Shown: positions 8,601 through 15,529 of the stretch, in pieces
Position numbering within the stretch: the first letter of the stretch is position 1
Layout: each line of letters starts with the position of its first letter
Assembly: GCA_009928645.1 (NCBI GenBank)
Contig: SACH01000020.1
Span: 1 to 45,073 of the forward strand
Reading direction: 5' to 3'
Source of the DNA: Gammaproteobacteria bacterium
GTDB taxonomy: Bacteria > Pseudomonadota > Gammaproteobacteria > Chromatiales > Chromatiaceae
DNA length: 45,073 bases
Made by a program: the position numbers and the translations under genes
Notes under the pieces: model-generated
The model's input: only the letters and a program-made list of their open reading frames with translations
Told to the model about the DNA's origin: nothing
The model's database searches: none

Positions 8601-10524
8601 CGGCGCCTGCATGGGCTGCGGCGAGAAGACCGTCATCCACCTCTTCACCGGCACCGTCACCGCCTTGATGCAGGGGCGGGTCAAGCAGCACCTGGCGGAA
8701 CTCGATGACCTCATCAACCGTCTGGAGACCCACGTGCGCCTCAAGCTGGCGGCGGGGGTGGACCTCAGCGACCCGACGGCCATCGCCCAGGTCCTGAACC
8801 GTCACCAGGACGCCGACTTAACCCTGGGTGAGCTGTCCAGCGAGCTGGACCAGGGCCGCAAGGTTAACCCCGTCGATCCCGAGTGGCTCGGCTGGGTCAC
8901 CGGCCTCCTCGGCAAGCTGCGCGACCTCAAGGCCCGCTATACCGACACCCAGCCCCGGGCGGAGATGGGCATCATCAACGCCACCGGCTGCACCTCGGTC
9001 TGGGGCTCCACCTTCCCCTACAACCCCTACCCCTTCCCCTGGACCAGCCACCTCTTCCAGGACTCCCCCTCGGTGGCCATGGGCATCTTCGAGGGCCACA
9101 TGCGCAAGATGGCCGAGGGCTTCAAGGCGGTGCGCCAGGCCCGGATCGAGCTGGATAAGGGCTACAAGGCCGCCGAGCACGCGGCCTTCTTCACCTACTT
9201 CAACTGGAAGGACTTCAGCGAGGAGGAGTGGCGCCTCTGCCCGCCGGTGGTCAGCGTGGGCGGTGACGGCGCCATGTACGACATTGGCTTCCAGAACCTG
9301 TCCCGGGCGCTCATGTCCGGCACGCCGATCAAGGTCCTGGTCCTCGACACCCAGGTTTACTCCAACACCGGCGGCCAGGCCTGCACCTCCGGCTTCATCG
9401 GCCAGGTGGCGGACATGTCGCCCTACGGCAAGGCCTGGAAGGGCAAGACCGAGATCCGCAAGGAGATGGGCCTCATCGGCATGGCCCACCGCACCAGCTT
9501 CGTGCTCCAGGGCAGCATCTCCCACATGAGCCACCTGCTGGAGGGCTACATCGACGGCCTCAACAGCCGCCGCCCGGCCCTGTTCAACATCTACGCCGTC
9601 TGCCAGCCGGAGCATGGCGTCCCCGACGACCACTCCGAGCACCAGAGCCGCCTGGCGGTGGAGTCCCGCGCCTATCCCCTGTTCCGCTTCGACCCGGACG
9701 CCGGCACCACCTTTGAGGAGTGCTGCTCCATCGAGGGCAACCCCAATCTGGACGATGACTGGATCAGTTGGGCCATCAAGTACCAGGACGAGGCCGGCAA
9801 GGAGCAGCAACTGGAACTGCCCATGACCTTCGCCGACTTCGCCATGACCGAGGGCCGTTTCCGCAAGCACTTCCGCAAGGCCCCGCCGGAGACCTGGAAC
9901 GACGCCATGGTGCCCCTGCACGATTTCCTCGACCTGGACGCCGACGACCGCGAGGGCAAGTTCCCCTTCGTCTGGGGCGTGGACGGCAAGAACCGCCTGA
10001 TGCGCGCCCTGGTCTCCCAGGAACTGGTCCTCTCCTGCGAGGAGCGGCGCGGCTTCTGGCGCCAGTTGCGCGGCATCGTCGGCCTGGATCGGCAGTTCGA
10101 CGAGGAAGCGGTGCGCAACCAGGCCAAGGCCGAGATGGCGCAGAAGCTCACCGCCGGCCTCTTCGCCCTCGCCACCGGTGGCGCCACCGGCCTGGGGTCC
10201 GGGCTGCTGGCGGACTTCGCCCCGGCGGGTGGCGGCAACGGCACCGGCCAGACGGCCGGCGCGGCCGCGGGGGGCTGGGAGCCGGTGTGGATCGAGACCC
10301 CCGAGTGCACCGCCTGCGACGAGTGCATGAACATCAACCCCAAGATCTTCGCCTACAACGACCAGAAGCAGGCCGTCATCCTCGACCCCAAGGGCGGCCC
10401 CTTCAAGGATGTCGTCAAGGCGGCGGAGAAGTGCACCGCCGGCTGCATCCACCCCGGCACGCCCTTTAACCCGGCGGAAAAGGATGTCGACAAGCTCGTC
10501 GCCCGGGCGGCCAAGTACCAGTAA
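5605..10524 (+). CDS. nifJ: pyruvate:ferredoxin (flavodoxin) oxidoreductase with C-terminal fused ferredoxin domain
   Basis: 1639 residues against about 1170-1200 for a usual single-chain PFOR. It catalyses pyruvate + CoA + oxidised ferredoxin to acetyl-CoA + CO2 + reduced ferredoxin, reversibly. Order: pyrimidine-binding and transketolase-C-like domains (about 1-450; YPITPSTQMGEFWAE), gamma domain (about 490-680; GGWGAVTTGKNLA), two 4Fe-4S motifs (from C787, CTACGGCFSTC; from C924, CKGCMECIEVC), GDGACMGCGE at 998-1007 with proximal-cluster Cys, and the thiamine-diphosphate domain (ATGCTSVWGST around 1126; GGDGAMYDIGFQN around 1219). Two spacers are long: about 137 residues between the 4Fe-4S motifs and about 120 between GACMGCGE and ATGC. 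A Gly/Ala-rich linker (about 1520-1558) leads to an extra ferredoxin-like domain with C1568, C1571, C1574 and C1610. It lies between rnfB and rnfC, so the fused ferredoxin may hand electrons directly to Rnf. Confidence 0.93.
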   Translation: MFGKKDEKSFKYPGVRQAMDGNAAVILCEREASDAAGAYPITPSTQMGEFWAEEVAKGHLNVSGKPLIFVEPESEHAAAAVTAGMAMTGLRATNFSSAQGVAFMHESLYAAVGKRLPYVLNIGCRAITKASLNVHCAHDDYHCIDDTGFFQVFGKNTQEAADLNLIGHKIAELSLTPAAVAQDGFLTTHLIEPLMVPERELVAEFLGRPDDIIVCPTPAQKLVYGETRRRVPEVWDVDKPMQSGTVQNQDAYMQAVAAQRPYFFQHIAPLADQVMDEYYQLTGRRYRRVTGYRTEDAEYLILGQGSMILQAEAVADYLRETRKLKVGVVNLTMYRPFPGDLLGPLLKGKRGVAVLERTDQPLAEDLPIMREVRAALSKCLENGAIERNESLPYPAYDSYKSGDMPRLYSGCYGLGSRDLQPEGLIAAIENMLPAGRRQKFFYLSVDFMREATDPKDEIRLQALKDAYPAAASLALKGSENPNLLPKGAITVRMHSVGGWGAVTTGKNLAMTLYDLLGFDIRANPKYGSEKKGQPTTYFLSAAPEPIRLNCEYTYVDVVMSPDPNVFTHSNPLSGLKKGGVFIIQSSLGNAEAVWATIPSEARRFIVDQEIHVFYVDGFKIARDEASDPELQFRMQGNAFQGAFFAASPLMERAGLDENGLFQAIEDQLRSKFGGKGERVVQDNLRVVRRGFDEIVEIKDKPLNVGQLIPHKTSKLPIMLKQLPEGDGFVSDVHRFWRQTGYFYATGRGNGNLADPYMAMSLMPASTGVYRDMTQIRFEYPKFLPENCTACGGCFSTCPDSAIPGLVNTVADIFNTAILRVEKGMPTQYLRRETRKVEKRLRELLDGAGEGADTRTLLDQAVLETLAASELQGEQKASLEKEMGLFLEALSGFQLAITKPYWTNREKKEKGSGGLFSITVNPYTCKGCMECIEVCADGALVAEPQTEDAIAEMRAKWAFWLDLPTTHPDFIRIDDLNEKVGALETLLLDKANYQSMVSGDGACMGCGEKTVIHLFTGTVTALMQGRVKQHLAELDDLINRLETHVRLKLAAGVDLSDPTAIAQVLNRHQDADLTLGELSSELDQGRKVNPVDPEWLGWVTGLLGKLRDLKARYTDTQPRAEMGIINATGCTSVWGSTFPYNPYPFPWTSHLFQDSPSVAMGIFEGHMRKMAEGFKAVRQARIELDKGYKAAEHAAFFTYFNWKDFSEEEWRLCPPVVSVGGDGAMYDIGFQNLSRALMSGTPIKVLVLDTQVYSNTGGQACTSGFIGQVADMSPYGKAWKGKTEIRKEMGLIGMAHRTSFVLQGSISHMSHLLEGYIDGLNSRRPALFNIYAVCQPEHGVPDDHSEHQSRLAVESRAYPLFRFDPDAGTTFEECCSIEGNPNLDDDWISWAIKYQDEAGKEQQLELPMTFADFAMTEGRFRKHFRKAPPETWNDAMVPLHDFLDLDADDREGKFPFVWGVDGKNRLMRALVSQELVLSCEERRGFWRQLRGIVGLDRQFDEEAVRNQAKAEMAQKLTAGLFALATGGATGLGSGLLADFAPAGGGNGTGQTAGAAAGGWEPVWIETPECTACDECMNINPKIFAYNDQKQAVILDPKGGPFKDVVKAAEKCTAGCIHPGTPFNPAEKDVDKLVARAAKYQ

Positions 10525-10539
10525 TGTGATGGAACGAAC

Positions 10540-11892
10540 ATGGGCATCATGAACTTCTTCCGCTCCACCAAGACCTTCGCCCACGGCATCCACCCCGTGG
10601 AGCACAAGGAACAGACGGCGGACAAGCCGATCCGGCGCCTGGGCTTCGCCCCCGAATTGGTGCTGCCCCTGGCGCAGCACCGGGGCAAACCCTCCCGGCC
10701 CGTCGTCAAAGTCGGTCAGGAGGTGGTCCGCGGAGAGCCCATCGCCGCAGCCGACGGGCTGATGTCGGTGCCCATCCATGCCCCGGCGGACGGCGTCATC
10801 CGCGGCATCGATCTGGCGCCGACCGCGGAGGGCCCCAGGGCCAGGGCCATCTTCCTCAAGGTCCTTCGCGCCTCCACCCAGGAGGTGCTCTACGAGCAGC
10901 CCCGGGACCTGGACAGCCTGACCCCGGATGAACTGGTAGCCGCCGTGCAGGACGCCGGCCTGGTGGGATTGGGCGGTGCCGCCTTCCCCAGTCACGTCAA
11001 GATGAGGCCGCCGGCGGGACATCCTATCCATACCCTGGTGGTCAACGGCTGTGAGTGCGAGCCTTACCTGACCTGTGACCATCGCCTGATGCTGGAGCGG
11101 CAAGATAGCATTATGGCCGGTATCCGCATCGCCCTGCGGGCGACCGGGGCCCAGCGGGCGGTGATCGGGGTCGAGGACAACAAGCCTGACGCCCTGGCCC
11201 GCCTGCGGGAGCGTATCCCCACCGATCTACCGGTGACCGTCCAAGCGGTGGAGACCAAGTACCCCCAAGGCGCCGAGAAGATGCTCATCAAGAGCCTCTT
11301 CAACCTGGAAGTCCCGGTGGGCGGCCTGACCCTGGACCTAGGCATCGCCGTCTACAACGTCGGCACCCTGGCGCAGATGGGCGAGCTCCTGCCCCGCGGC
11401 CGCGGGCTCATCGAACGGGTGGTGACCGTCAGCGGTCCCGCCATCTTCCGTCCCGGCAACTATCTGGTGCCCATCGGCACCCCCCTGCGCTTCCTGCTGG
11501 AGCAGACGGGGATGAGCGAGCAGGCCGGCGAGGTCATCCTCGGCGGGCCCATGATGGGGATGTCCGTGGCCTCTCTGGACGTGCCGGTGACCAAGGCCGT
11601 CTCGGGGGTGGTGGTCCTGGAGGCCCAGGACCCGGATCTGGCCCAACGCCAGGTGCTGCCCTGCATCAAGTGCGCTGCCTGTCTGGAGGCCTGCCCGGTC
11701 AAGCTCAACCCCTCCATGCTGGGTGAGCTGGCCCAGCATCGGGACTACGGGCGCATGGCGAGCGAGTACTACCTGGACCAGTGTTTCGAGTGCGGCTGCT
11801 GTGCCTACGTCTGCCCCTCCAACATCCCCCTGACTCAGTACTTCCGCATCGCCAAGGCCATCAACCGCGAACACCCGCCCAGGCCCAACTGA
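10540..11892 (+). CDS. rnfC: RnfC, NADH/FMN-binding peripheral subunit of the Rnf complex
   Basis: 450 residues, starting 15 nt after the nifJ stop. The N-terminal region carries the FAHGIHP motif and a barrel-sandwich segment (VKVGQEVVRGEPIA). The central part is the NuoF-like Rossmann domain for FMN and NADH (GLVGLGGAAFPSHVK, VVNGCECEPYLTCD, EDNKPDAL). Two C-terminal 4Fe-4S motifs begin at C375 (CIKCAACLEACP) and C415 (CFECGCCAYVCP). RnfC exchanges electrons with NAD(H) on the cytoplasmic side. The short C-terminus, without the long Ala/Lys repeat tail of enteric RnfC, resembles the clostridial and Bacteroidetes type. Confidence 0.95.
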   Translation: MGIMNFFRSTKTFAHGIHPVEHKEQTADKPIRRLGFAPELVLPLAQHRGKPSRPVVKVGQEVVRGEPIAAADGLMSVPIHAPADGVIRGIDLAPTAEGPRARAIFLKVLRASTQEVLYEQPRDLDSLTPDELVAAVQDAGLVGLGGAAFPSHVKMRPPAGHPIHTLVVNGCECEPYLTCDHRLMLERQDSIMAGIRIALRATGAQRAVIGVEDNKPDALARLRERIPTDLPVTVQAVETKYPQGAEKMLIKSLFNLEVPVGGLTLDLGIAVYNVGTLAQMGELLPRGRGLIERVVTVSGPAIFRPGNYLVPIGTPLRFLLEQTGMSEQAGEVILGGPMMGMSVASLDVPVTKAVSGVVVLEAQDPDLAQRQVLPCIKCAACLEACPVKLNPSMLGELAQHRDYGRMASEYYLDQCFECGCCAYVCPSNIPLTQYFRIAKAINREHPPRPN

Positions 11893-11914
11893 GCCTCCGC
11901 CAACGAGCCACGCC

Positions 11915-12958
11915 ATGTCGAGACCCATCGAGATCCGCACCTCCCCGCACCTGAAGCGGGCGCGCACCGTGCCGCAGATCATGCAGGGCGTGGTCTGGGC
12001 CCTGCTGCCCATCTGCGCCTTCGCGGTTGTCCAGTTTGGCCTCAGCGCCCTGCTGCTGCTGGTTACCACCACGCTGGTGGCCATGGCCACCGAGTACGGC
12101 TTCGCCCGCCTCTCTGGCCGGGGTAACACCCTCAACGACTGGAGCGTGGTCATCACCGGTCTGCTCCTGGGCCTGACCCTGCCACCGGGCTTCCCCCTGT
12201 GGATGGCGGCGGTGGCGGCCTTCGTCGGCGTCGCACTGGGCAAGTCCCTGTTTGGCGGTCTGGGCTTCAACGTCATGAACGCCGCCCTGGTGGGGCGCGC
12301 CTTCGCCCAGGCGGCCTTCCCGGTGGCCATCACCACCTGGACGCCGGCCTTCGCCCCCGGCCGCTTCTGGGAGCTGATCCCCTCGACCCTCACCCTGCCC
12401 TTCCTGCAGCCCGTGCCGGTGAAAGACTGGATCGCCGGGCTGAACATCGACGGCTTCACCGGCGCCACCCCCCTGGCCCTGCAGAAATTCCAGCAGATCG
12501 AGGTGAGCAGTCTGGACCTCTTCACCGGCATGGTCGCCGGCTCCGCCGGGGAGACCTCGGCGCTGCTGATCCTGGTCTGCGGCCTCTGGCTGGCCTATCA
12601 GCGCATGCTGGACTGGAAGATCCCGGTGGGGGTCATGCTCGGCGCGGTGCTGGTCGCCCTGCCCCTCTGGCTGCTGGATGGCAGCGTCTACCCCACGCCC
12701 TGGTTCGTGCTCTTCTCCGGGGGCCTGATGCTGGGAGCCTGGTTCATGGCCAGCGATATGGTCGGCTCGCCGGTTACCCCCTGGGGGGCCCTGGCCTATG
12801 GCCTCTTCATCGGCGTCCTGACCGTGGTCATCCGCCTCTTCGGCGGCCTCACCGAGGGCATCATGTACGCCATCCTCCTGGCCAACGCCGCCGCCCCCCT
12901 GATCTCGGCGGTCACCCAGCCGCGGGTCTATGGCGCTAAGCGGGAGGGGCGGTCATGA
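11915..12958 (+). CDS. rnfD: RnfD, membrane FMN-carrying subunit of the Rnf complex
   Basis: 347 residues with about nine or ten hydrophobic helices. The N-terminal SPHLKRARTVPQIM stretch and KSLFGGLGFNVMNAALVGRAF are family signatures. DGFTGATPLAL contains the covalent-FMN threonine, T185 by position, matching the S/TGAT rule for NqrB and RnfD. It forms part of the ion-translocating membrane core with RnfA, RnfE and RnfG. Its stop overlaps the rnfG start by 4 nt (ATGA), a sign of translational coupling. Flavinylation needs an ApbE transferase, which is not in the window. Confidence 0.95.
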   Translation: MSRPIEIRTSPHLKRARTVPQIMQGVVWALLPICAFAVVQFGLSALLLLVTTTLVAMATEYGFARLSGRGNTLNDWSVVITGLLLGLTLPPGFPLWMAAVAAFVGVALGKSLFGGLGFNVMNAALVGRAFAQAAFPVAITTWTPAFAPGRFWELIPSTLTLPFLQPVPVKDWIAGLNIDGFTGATPLALQKFQQIEVSSLDLFTGMVAGSAGETSALLILVCGLWLAYQRMLDWKIPVGVMLGAVLVALPLWLLDGSVYPTPWFVLFSGGLMLGAWFMASDMVGSPVTPWGALAYGLFIGVLTVVIRLFGGLTEGIMYAILLANAAAPLISAVTQPRVYGAKREGRS

Positions 12959-13857
12959 GCGCAACCCTTCCCGTTCAGTCCGGCACCTCGGCTCCGGCAG
13001 CGCTTCCGGCGCTATCTCCAAGCCCGATGCCTGGAGATGAATACGAACAGGCACCCGAACAGGCCGCTAATCAGGGTGCAAATCAGGCCGCGAACCGGAC
13101 CAGGACACTGACCACGGCACAGGCCTCGGCGCGGGCCACTGAACCGGCCGTTGAGCAGGCCCCTGCCACCCCCAGCCTGGCCATGCTGCTGACCCTAGGG
13201 CTCATCGCCGCCATCTCCGGCCTGCTGGTGGCGACGGCCTATGAGTACACCGCGCCCATCATCGCCGAGAAGGAGCGCCTCGCCACCGAGGCGGCAGTGT
13301 TGCGCATCCTCCCCAACGCCGTCGCCAAGCGCGATTTCGTCATCGACGCGGCGGGCCGCCTGGCCCCCGTGGACCCGGTAGCCGGGGGGGGCACCGGCGG
13401 GGGCGGTGGAGCGGCCGCGGGAGGCGGCGGTCTGGTCTATGCCGGCTACGACGCCCAGGGCCAGCTCCAGGGTCTGGCCTTCACCGGCGTCGGTAGCGGC
13501 TACGCCGGTCCCGTGGAGGTCCTGTTCGCCTACGACCCCCAGCGTCAGGTCATCGTCCGCAGCAAGGTCCTCAAATCCACCGAGACCCCGGGCTTCGGCG
13601 ACAAGCTGGACACGGACCCGGCCTTTCTGAAGAACCTGGAGGCCCTGGACGCCCGTCTCGACGCCACGGGTCAGGCCCTGGCCAACCCCATCGTCACCGT
13701 CAAGAACGGCACCAAGACCCAGCCCTGGCAGATCGACGCCATCACCGGCGCCACCCTCTCCTCCCGGGCGATGGGCAAGGCGGCCAACCACGCCGCCCAG
13801 CGCGCCGCCCCGGCGATCCAGCGCAGCCTGGCGCTGCTGGCCCAACCGTCAAACTAA
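12955..13857 (+). CDS. rnfG: RnfG, periplasmic flavoprotein subunit of the Rnf complex, with unusual N-terminal extension
   Basis: 300 residues. A single membrane helix (about residues 80-97, LTLGLIAAISGLLVATAYEY) precedes a periplasmic FMN-binding domain with DAITGATLSSRAM; T267 is the expected covalent FMN site. Usual RnfG starts a few residues before the helix, whereas this frame has about 75 hydrophilic residues first, with repeated QAxNQxAN and Ala/Pro/Glu-rich sequence. There is also a Gly-rich insertion (about residues 143-159) in the periplasmic part. The ATG at 12955 overlaps the rnfD stop, which argues that the extension is translated; an internal start near M79 cannot be excluded. 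Confidence 0.92.
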   Translation: MSATLPVQSGTSAPAALPALSPSPMPGDEYEQAPEQAANQGANQAANRTRTLTTAQASARATEPAVEQAPATPSLAMLLTLGLIAAISGLLVATAYEYTAPIIAEKERLATEAAVLRILPNAVAKRDFVIDAAGRLAPVDPVAGGGTGGGGGAAAGGGGLVYAGYDAQGQLQGLAFTGVGSGYAGPVEVLFAYDPQRQVIVRSKVLKSTETPGFGDKLDTDPAFLKNLEALDARLDATGQALANPIVTVKNGTKTQPWQIDAITGATLSSRAMGKAANHAAQRAAPAIQRSLALLAQPSN

Positions 13858-13874
13858 ATCGGGAGGCATGAACC

Positions 13875-14573
13875 ATGGCTGAGGCATCCCAACCGGCGGC
13901 GGTCGCCAAGGCGGCGGCCGACCCCTTCAATCGCGAGGAGAACCTGACCGCGGACACCTTCCTGCGCGGCCTCTGGCAGGAGAACCCGGTCTTCGTCATG
14001 CTGCTCGGCATGTGCCCGGTGCTGGCGGTGACCAACTCCGCCATCAACGCCCTGGGGATGGGGCTGGCGACGACCTTCGTCCTGCTGGGCTCCGGGGCCC
14101 TGGTGTCCCTGCTGCGCCGCTGGATTCCCAAGCAGGTGCGCATCGCCAGTTACATCGTCATCATCGCCACCTTCGTCACCGTGGTGGACTATGCCATCCA
14201 TGCCATCAGCCTAGAGTTGTACGCCTCCCTGGGGGCCTTCATCCAGCTCATCGTCGTCAACTGCATCATCCTCGGGCGGGCCGAGGCCTATGCCTCCAAG
14301 CAACGGCTGTTGCCGACCCTGGTCAATGGCCTGGGGATGGGCCTGGGCTTCACCCTGGCCCTGTTCAGCCTGGGGTCGGTGCGCGAGATCCTCGGCAACG
14401 GCACCCTGTTTGGCGTCGCCCTCTTCGGCGACAGCTTCCAGCCCTGGCTGGTGATGATCCTGCCTCCCGGGGGCTTCTTCGTCCTCGGCACCTGGCTGCT
14501 GCTGTTCGCCTGGCTCAAGCAGCGGCGCGAGCGCCGCGTCCTCGCCTCCGCCGGAGCCGCCGCCCATGGCTAA
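13875..14573 (+). CDS. rnfE: RnfE, integral membrane subunit of the Rnf complex
   Basis: 232 residues, preceded by GGGAGG. Six hydrophobic helices; LRGLWQENPVFVMLLGMCPVLAVTNSAINALGMG is a RnfE/NqrD signature, and VNCIILGRAEAYASK is the second inverted half. The Cys in GMCP and VNCI match those proposed to bind an intramembrane 2Fe-2S cluster together with RnfA. It pairs with RnfA in an antiparallel arrangement in the ion-pumping core. It overlaps rnfA by 8 nt. Confidence 0.95.
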   Translation: MAEASQPAAVAKAAADPFNREENLTADTFLRGLWQENPVFVMLLGMCPVLAVTNSAINALGMGLATTFVLLGSGALVSLLRRWIPKQVRIASYIVIIATFVTVVDYAIHAISLELYASLGAFIQLIVVNCIILGRAEAYASKQRLLPTLVNGLGMGLGFTLALFSLGSVREILGNGTLFGVALFGDSFQPWLVMILPPGGFFVLGTWLLLFAWLKQRRERRVLASAGAAAHG

Positions 14574-15156
14574 CCCCTCCCTGCCCCTGATCTTTCTCGA
14601 CGCCGCGGTGGTCAACAACTTCGTGCTGGCCCTGTTCCTGGGCATCTGCCCCTTCCTCGGCACCTCCGCCAAGAAGGAGACGGCCCTGAACATGGGGCTG
14701 GCCACCACCTTCGTCATGGTCGTCAGTTCACTCAGCGCCTACGGGGTCAACTGGCTGCTGGTGGAACTCGAACTGGAATTCCTGCGCCTGATCTGCTTCA
14801 TCGCCATCATCGCCTCGGCGGTGCAACTGGTGGAGATGTTCGTCAAGAAGCACAGCCCTGCCCTGTTCCGCTCCCTGGGCATCTTCCTGCCCCTGATCAC
14901 CACCAACTGCGCCATCCTCGGCCTGGCCCTGTTCCAGACCGCCAAGGAGTACGACTTTCTCCAGAGCCTGGTCTACAGCCTGGGGGCCGGCACCGGCTTC
15001 ATGCTGGCCCTAATGCTCATGGCCGGCCTGCGCGAGAAGCTGGAACTGGCCAAGCTGCCGACGGTCAGCCAGGGCGCCGCCCTGAGCCTGATGCTGGCCG
15101 GGCTCCTGTCCCTGGCCTTCATGGGCTTCGCCGGCCTGGGGGGCTCGCATGGTTAG
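14566..15156 (+). CDS. rnfA: RnfA, integral membrane subunit of the Rnf complex
   Basis: 196 residues, six helices, homologous to NqrE. The signatures LFLGICPFLGTSAKKETALNMG and PLITTNCAILGLALF contain the two Cys that, with those of RnfE, fit the intramembrane 2Fe-2S site. Its start overlaps rnfE by 8 nt and its end overlaps the following small Cys-rich gene by 8 nt, so three membrane proteins are tightly coupled in translation. Confidence 0.95.
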   Translation: MANPSLPLIFLDAAVVNNFVLALFLGICPFLGTSAKKETALNMGLATTFVMVVSSLSAYGVNWLLVELELEFLRLICFIAIIASAVQLVEMFVKKHSPALFRSLGIFLPLITTNCAILGLALFQTAKEYDFLQSLVYSLGAGTGFMLALMLMAGLREKLELAKLPTVSQGAALSLMLAGLLSLAFMGFAGLGGSHG

Positions 15157-15334
15157 GGCCCTGATCGCCAGCCTGGTGATCTTCGCCGTCCTGCTCGGCT
15201 GGGTCTGGGTGCAGCAGCGCTACGCCACCTTTGCCCGCCGGAACCCCCGGCTTGGCCCCTTCCGCAGCCCCGATGATAGCTGTGGTGGAAGCTGCTCCTG
15301 CAAGGGCGGCCAGTGCCAGGTCCCGCCGCGATGA
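15149..15334 (+). CDS. small Cys-rich single-pass membrane protein, NqrM-like candidate
   Basis: 61 residues. One N-terminal membrane helix (ALIASLVIFAVLLGWVWV) is followed by a short basic stretch and a C-terminal cluster CGGSCSCKGGQC. Helix plus CxxxCxC...C resembles NqrM, the small iron-delivery factor needed to build the membrane Fe site of Na+-NQR, and also the FeoB-associated Cys-rich membrane proteins. Its ATG overlaps the rnfA stop by 8 nt, so it belongs to the operon. A role in maturing the RnfA/RnfE 2Fe-2S site is an inference from position and Cys pattern. No RnfH is seen. Confidence 0.7.
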   Translation: MVRALIASLVIFAVLLGWVWVQQRYATFARRNPRLGPFRSPDDSCGGSCSCKGGQCQVPPR

Positions 15335-15529
15335 GGGTAGCCAGTCGCCGTACCCCACGGCATTGCCACCGGTTCACCGTCAATAGGCGCCAGTAACCAC
15401 TCGAAATCCACCACGGGTCCACAACGGCTCCCCCCTTGGCTGGCCGTGGTCCCCAGCGTGAAAACCACCAGCAACCTTTTTCGATCCTCAACCCCACTTG
15501 ACCTCCGCACTCCTCAAGGAACCCGCAAG

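Noticed and set aside
5950-8805. 951-residue open frame on the minus strand opposite nifJ
   Set aside because: It is a shadow of GC-rich codon use in nifJ; its translation is rich in Gly, Ala, Val, His and Asp with no domain, while the plus strand encodes a full PFOR.
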